A DNA stretch of 9,384 bases, from positions 1-9,384 of the forward strand of contig CAYTJF010000238.1 of NCBI GenBank assembly GCA_964437945.1, read 5' to 3'. This stretch comes from Granulosicoccus sp964437945 (lineage in GTDB: Bacteria; Pseudomonadota; Gammaproteobacteria; Granulosicoccales; Granulosicoccaceae). Below the pieces are notes generated by a model. That model saw only the letters and a program-made list of their open reading frames with translations. It had not been told where the DNA came from and did no database searches. The first letter of the stretch is position 1; each line of letters opens with the position of its first letter. Made by a program: the position numbers and the translations under genes. Below, in pieces: positions 6,333-9,384 of this stretch.

Positions 6333-7283
6333 TTAACCGGCTTTTTTCAATACCGCTTCGTTTTCGTTTATCGCTACTATTAAATCAGCCAGAACTTCTG
6401 CAGCCTTGTCGTTGTCTATTTGGCAAGTACCAGCCGCACTATGACCACCACCACCATATTGCAGCATTAGTTCACCAACATTTGTTCTGCATGATCGATC
6501 GAATATGGACTTGCCTGTGGCGAATACAGTATTCTGATTTTTGAACCCATTCATTTGATGAATTGAAATATTGCAATCCGGGAACGCCGCATAAATATGA
6601 AAGCGACTGCCAGGATAAATAATATTTTCGTTGCGAAGATCAAGCACAACCAAATTGCCATAAACAGTAGAGCAGCGTTTCAGCTGATCTTCAAAGGCGG
6701 GTTTGTGTTGTTCATACAGTGCTATACGTTCCTGGACATCTGGTAGAGCTAATATCTGTTCGATGTTGCTTGTACGGCAATGGTTGATTAAATCCATCAT
6801 TAACTGGTAGTTCGAAATACGGAACTCACGAAATCGGCCCAGACCTGTTCTCGAGTCCATGAGTAGATTCAGCAGTTCCCAGTTTGTTGGGTTCAGTACT
6901 TCATCCATTGAATATTGTGCAGAATCGGCTTTGTCTACTGCCTCCATCATATCGTTCCATGATGTAGGGAAAACTGAATTACCGCCATAGTGTCGCCAAA
7001 CTACTCGTGCAGCAGACGCTGCGTCAGCGTCGATAATATAGTTTTCAACGTTAACGTCGTTTCTCTTGGTTTCAGATTCGTGATGGTCAAAAACCAAATG
7101 TGCGTTCGCCACATAAGGTAGGTTAGTGGTTATATCAAGGGACGTAATGTCGACTTTCCCGTCTTGCATATCCTTGGGGTGCACGAACGAGATATCGTCG
7201 ATCAGATTTATGTGTTTCAACAGAACTGCGCACACCAAACCATCAAAGTCGCTGCGTGTTACTAACCTGAATACTTCACCCAT
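6333..7283 (-). CDS. DHH/DHHA1 family phosphoesterase (exopolyphosphatase-like)
   Basis: The protein has 316 residues from the ATG at 7283-7281. The N-terminal DHH domain has RSDFDG at 10-15 (motif I, two metal-binding Asp), LVFDHHES at 63-70 (the signature D66-H67-H68), DADAASAARVVW at 86-97, and D120 in the EAVDKAD stretch. The C-terminal DHHA1 domain ends with GGGGHSAAG at 277-285, the nucleotide- or substrate-binding loop. The family comprises manganese-dependent phosphoesterases: RecJ-like nucleases, nanoRNase/pAp phosphatases, cyclic-dinucleotide phosphodiesterases and proteins annotated as exopolyphosphatase. The layout here is a lone DHH-DHHA1 enzyme with no CBS, GGDEF or membrane part, so a cytosolic enzyme is expected; its substrate is not decided by sequence. 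An ATG six bases upstream (7289) is possible, but AAAGG lies only 3 bases before it and 9 before the one chosen. It ends in its own terminator and is divergent from the FAD oxidoreductase. Confidence 0.87.
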   Translation of the reverse strand: MGEVFRLVTRSDFDGLVCAVLLKHINLIDDISFVHPKDMQDGKVDITSLDITTNLPYVANAHLVFDHHESETKRNDVNVENYIIDADAASAARVVWRHYGGNSVFPTSWNDMMEAVDKADSAQYSMDEVLNPTNWELLNLLMDSRTGLGRFREFRISNYQLMMDLINHCRTSNIEQILALPDVQERIALYEQHKPAFEDQLKRCSTVYGNLVVLDLRNENIIYPGSRFHIYAAFPDCNISIHQMNGFKNQNTVFATGKSIFDRSCRTNVGELMLQYGGGGHSAAGTCQIDNDKAAEVLADLIVAINENEAVLKKAG

Positions 7284-7339
7284 GTCCATCTGCCTTTGGC
7301 CTGTTTATCAATAGCACTAGCGACCTGTAGATCAGTACC

Positions 7340-7368
7340 TATAAACGATGAGCTAAAAATTGAGACAA
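7340..7368 (-). promoter_or_regulatory. Weak candidate promoter for the DHH gene
   Basis: On the minus strand TTGTCT (7368-7363) and TTTATA (7345-7340) are separated by 17 bp, about 57 bp before the DHH start. The -35 matches the consensus in 4 of 6 bases and the -10 poorly. A shifted TATAGG (7343-7338) would give a 19-bp spacer. Spacing and location are right, sequence match is modest. Confidence 0.3.
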
Positions 7369-7561
7369 GTGTCCAGTCGTAGTGCCTTGTCGACATTTTT
7401 TTGTGAAATAAGTTGTTTATTGGGTGAAAAAACATGAAGCGAAAGAGGCTAAGTGGCTGTAGTTGAGCTTGATTACCAAAATACATCAAAGCAAGAAAGA
7501 AACTGCTAAAGCAGGGCGCTTATTGGCAATTGATTCCGCCTCATACCCCATTTAAACCGCG

Positions 7562-7567
7562 TATAAT
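7562..7567 (+). promoter_or_regulatory. Candidate -10 box for the FAD oxidoreductase gene
   Basis: A perfect TATAAT lies 65 bp before the TTG start of the plus-strand FAD oxidoreductase, which would give a leader of about 55-60 bases. I see no good -35 hexamer at 16-18 bp upstream and no TG extension, so the promoter is weak or activator-dependent, or the match is chance. Confidence 0.35.
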
Positions 7568-7632
7568 TGCAAATGTGGTACTGATTTGCTACGGGCTGGC
7601 AATCGGTCAAATAAACGTCGTCGGAGATTCTA

Positions 7633-8853
7633 TTGAAACCTTTGCCAATTGTCCCAACACCCAGACAAAAACACTACGACGTTATTATCGTTGGTGGCGC
7701 CATGTACGGTTCATCGGTCTCGTGGTTTTTATCCAGCAACCCTGATTTCACTGGATCAATATTGGTAGTTGAGCGTGATAACACATACCAGGCTTGTTCA
7801 ACCACTCATACCAATAGCTGCATGCGTCAGCAGTTTTCATCTGAACTCAATGTGCGTATCTCACAATTTGCTGCAGACTTTGTTAAGAACTTCCGCAACT
7901 ACCTCGGCGGTGAAGAGCGTGTGCCGAATATTATTTTGCAAAGTTATGGCTATATGTATTTGGCTAATAACCAACCTTTCGCCGACGTGTTGCGAGAGAG
8001 TCAAAAAGTTCAAGTAGCATGCGGAGCAGGAACGAAGGTAATGTCGCCAGAAGAAATCCTGCGAGATTATCCGTTCTATAAAGTTGATGATATCGTTGCC
8101 GGTAGCCACAATCTGATTGATGAAGGCTACTTCGACGGTGCTACCGTGTTTGACTGGTGGCGTCGACGTGCTCGCGAGAATGGCGTCGAGTATGTGGAAA
8201 ATGAGGTCGTTAGTATGACCAGGAACGATGCCGGTACCAAGGTCACCTCAGTCACTCTAAAATCAGGTGAGACCATAGGATGTGACACTGTTGTCAATGC
8301 TTCTGGTCCACGAGCGGTGCTAACGTCCCGAATGGCAGGTATCGACATTCCGGTTGAACCTCGCAAGCGCTACACTTTTATTTTTGATGCAGAACAACCA
8401 CTCGATCGCGATTTACCGCTCACTATTGACCCATCGGGTGTCCATATGCGCACTGACGGTACTTACTATCTTGCTGGTTGCCCACCAGATGACGATCCTG
8501 CCGTCGATTACGACGACTATGAACAAGACCATTCAATATGGGAAGAAAAAGCGTGGCCTGCTATTGCGAACCGAATTCCGCAGTTTGAAGCTATTAAGTT
8601 AACCAACTCGTGGGCCGGTCATTACGCTTTTAATGTGTTCGATCAAAACGCAATTCTGGGGCCGCACAATGAGGTAGAGAACTTTATTTTTGTCAATGGA
8701 TTTTCCGGGCATGGTTTTCAGCAATCACCGGCAATGGGTCGAGGTATTTCAGAACTCATCATCTATGGCGAGTATCGGTCTTTGGATTTAACGCCGTTCA
8801 ACTATGATCGCATTGTCAGGAACGAGCCGTTCATCGAAAAAGCAATAATCTAG
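7633..8853 (+). CDS. DAO-family FAD-dependent oxidoreductase
   Basis: A 406-residue flavoprotein of the D-amino-acid oxidase/glycine oxidase/sarcosine oxidase group (PF01266). The FAD-binding Rossmann fold starts at DVIIVGGAMYGSS (16-28), where the third glycine-motif position is Ala23 (G-x-A-x-x-G), followed by VVERD at 45-49, whose Glu48 would bind the adenosine ribose. A second FAD segment is NASGPRAV near 220, and RKRYTFIF near 243 resembles the FOXRED1 branch. The C-terminal FAD block NGFSGHGFQQSPAMGRGISELI at about 356-377 is intact. Family members oxidise secondary amines or amino acids with release of peroxide or electron transfer; the substrate here is unknown. The start is TTG at 7633: GGAG at 7623-7626 is six bases upstream, and an in-frame TAA at 7612-7614 rules out an earlier start. 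The gene stands alone, divergent from the DHH gene and convergent with the aldo/keto reductase. No signal peptide or membrane segment, so cytosolic. Confidence 0.88.
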   Translation: MKPLPIVPTPRQKHYDVIIVGGAMYGSSVSWFLSSNPDFTGSILVVERDNTYQACSTTHTNSCMRQQFSSELNVRISQFAADFVKNFRNYLGGEERVPNIILQSYGYMYLANNQPFADVLRESQKVQVACGAGTKVMSPEEILRDYPFYKVDDIVAGSHNLIDEGYFDGATVFDWWRRRARENGVEYVENEVVSMTRNDAGTKVTSVTLKSGETIGCDTVVNASGPRAVLTSRMAGIDIPVEPRKRYTFIFDAEQPLDRDLPLTIDPSGVHMRTDGTYYLAGCPPDDDPAVDYDDYEQDHSIWEEKAWPAIANRIPQFEAIKLTNSWAGHYAFNVFDQNAILGPHNEVENFIFVNGFSGHGFQQSPAMGRGISELIIYGEYRSLDLTPFNYDRIVRNEPFIEKAII

Positions 8854-8895
8854 AGCGTGTTTTCAATTACCCCGTACGCCATGGTCAACCCCATT

Positions 8896-8948
8896 GTTAA
8901 GCTCCACCAGTTAATCCCACTGGTTAATCGCACTTGTTAGTCCCAAGA
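8896..8948. repeat. 13-bp imperfect tandem repeat across the aldo/keto reductase stop codon
   Basis: Three adjacent 13-bp units, GTTAATCCCACTG (8910-8922), GTTAATCGCACTT (8923-8935) and GTTAGTCCCAAGA (8936-8948), follow a more distant 14-bp unit GTTAAGCTCCACCA (8896-8909). The rightmost unit includes the stop codon and last two codons of the minus-strand gene, so the array looks as if that gene end was copied outwards. A 6-bp dyad ACCAGT/ACTGGT lies inside it, but no T-run follows, so I do not call it a terminator. Confidence 0.6.
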
Positions 8949-9384
8949 AGGAGCCCAGGGTACGAGTTCCTTATCAACAATTCGATAAGCTTGTGAACCG
9001 AGTTTATCGATGCGAGCCATGTCTACGTTTGACAAGCTAAAATCAAGAATGTTGAAGTTATCAGTGATGTTTTTGGGTTTGGTGGACATGGCGTTGACAC
9101 TAACGCCTTTCTGTAAAATCCATTTCAATACGATTTGAGCTGGTGTGCGGTTGTACTGTTTTGATATCTCTAGTATCAGTGGTTCTGTTAACGCTTTTCC
9201 ACGGGCAACAGAGCAATAGGATGACAATGGTATACCGGTACGGTTTGAAGCTTTCAACATAATCGACTGATCGAGTAGTGGGTGAAATTCAATCTGGTTG
9301 CAGACAAAGGTTTCATCACTGATGGTCACCAGTTCATCCAACATGGTCGAGTTGTAGTTGCTAACACCTACGTGTTTGCACAAA
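8937..9384 (-). CDS. Aldo/keto reductase, DkgB-like, N-terminal part outside the window
   Basis: The C-terminal 149 residues of an aldo/keto reductase run off the right edge. The first visible codon TTG at 9383 is internal (family pattern x-GVSN), not a start. Visible family marks, counting from that codon, are HVGVSNYN at 4-11, CNQIEFHPLLDQ at 28-39 (NADPH-facing Asn-Gln after strand 6), SSYCSVARGKAL at 54-65, the TPAQIVLKW helix at about 80-88 and the 2'-phosphate-binding STKPKN loop at about 100-105. The ending APSWD resembles that of E. coli DkgB (2,5-diketo-gluconate/methylglyoxal reductase), as does the S-Y-x-x-x-A-x-G-K-A-L block. DkgB is about 267 residues, so roughly the first 120, with the catalytic Asp, Tyr, Lys and His, lie outside. 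It should reduce aldehydes or ketones with NADPH in the cytosol. It is convergent with the FAD oxidoreductase, 83 bp apart. Confidence 0.88.
   Translation of the reverse strand, partial: LCKHVGVSNYNSTMLDELVTISDETFVCNQIEFHPLLDQSIMLKASNRTGIPLSSYCSVARGKALTEPLILEISKQYNRTPAQIVLKWILQKGVSVNAMSTKPKNITDNFNILDFSLSNVDMARIDKLGSQAYRIVDKELVPWAPSWD

Larger units (their letters stand above)
7284..7632. other. Divergent intergenic region without a supported gene
   Basis: About 350 bp lie between the divergently read DHH and FAD oxidoreductase genes. Open frames here are short, lack family features and have no good ribosome binding sites. One reads minus from 7489 into the DHH gene; another is a ten-codon MKRKRLSGCS peptide on plus at 7434. 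The region holds candidate promoters in both directions and otherwise shows nothing I can name. Confidence 0.6.

Noticed and set aside
7322..7336. GACCTGTAGATCAGT upstream of the DHH gene as another copy of the glutathione transferase operator arm.
   Set aside because: Only ACCTGTA is shared and the remaining positions diverge, so a chance match is likely.
7434..7466. A ten-codon basic peptide (MKRKRLSGCS) on plus as a possible leader peptide.
   Set aside because: There is no Shine-Dalgarno at proper spacing, no attenuator hairpin after it, and it is over 160 bp from the next gene.
7262..7489. A 75-codon minus-strand open frame overlapping the DHH start.
   Set aside because: It has no recognisable domain and no ribosome binding site, and it overlaps the start of a real gene in a different frame.
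8906..8924. ACCAGT ... ACTGGT hairpin as a terminator between convergent genes.
   Set aside because: The stem is only 6 bp and neither strand has a following T-run; it is a by-product of the tandem repeat.

Overview
The window looks like ordinary chromosomal DNA of a free-living proteobacterium, most likely a gammaproteobacterium. The basis is protein resemblance only: a YghU-type glutathione transferase, a DUF2147 exported protein, a DUF4080 radical SAM protein, a DkgB-like aldo/keto reductase and Shine-Dalgarno-led genes. Base composition appears moderate, slightly AT-rich by eye. I saw no rRNA, tRNA, CRISPR array, insertion sequence, integrase or phage gene.

Layout, left to right. (1) 1-356, minus: the 5' part of a DUF2147 secreted protein, running off the left edge. 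(2) 467-6108, minus: a run of four genes read from right to left. These are a YghU-like glutathione transferase, a 3'-truncated HpcH/HpaI aldolase remnant, a B12-binding-domain/radical SAM/DUF4080 protein, and a 972-residue FAD- and Fe-S-containing 2-hydroxyacid (D-lactate/D-2-hydroxyglutarate type) dehydrogenase. The last three overlap end to start (8 bp and 14 bp), so they are probably co-transcribed and translationally coupled. (3) 6109-6332: a control region with a clean intrinsic terminator for the next gene, a 28-bp imperfect dyad, a direct-repeat copy of one dyad arm and a consensus -10 box in front of the glutathione transferase gene. (4) 6333-7283, minus: a DHH/DHHA1 phosphoesterase. 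(5) 7284-7632: a divergent intergenic region with candidate promoters both ways and no gene I can support. (6) 7633-8853, plus: a DAO-family FAD-dependent oxidoreductase starting at TTG behind a good Shine-Dalgarno. (7) 8937-9384, minus: the C-terminal part of an aldo/keto reductase running off the right edge; its stop codon lies inside a short 13-bp tandem repeat.

Functionally the window is rich in redox enzymes: two FAD oxidoreductases, a glutathione transferase, an aldo/keto reductase and a radical SAM enzyme. The aldolase and the FAD/Fe-S dehydrogenase could once have served one pathway, since one makes or splits 2-oxo/hydroxy acids and the other oxidises D-2-hydroxy acids. The aldolase, however, has lost its metal-binding half and cannot be a normal enzyme.

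I did not find a clearly new multi-gene system. The points most worth a second look are the aldolase remnant acting as a translated leader for the radical SAM gene, and the repeated element that takes the place of the -35 box of the glutathione transferase promoter.
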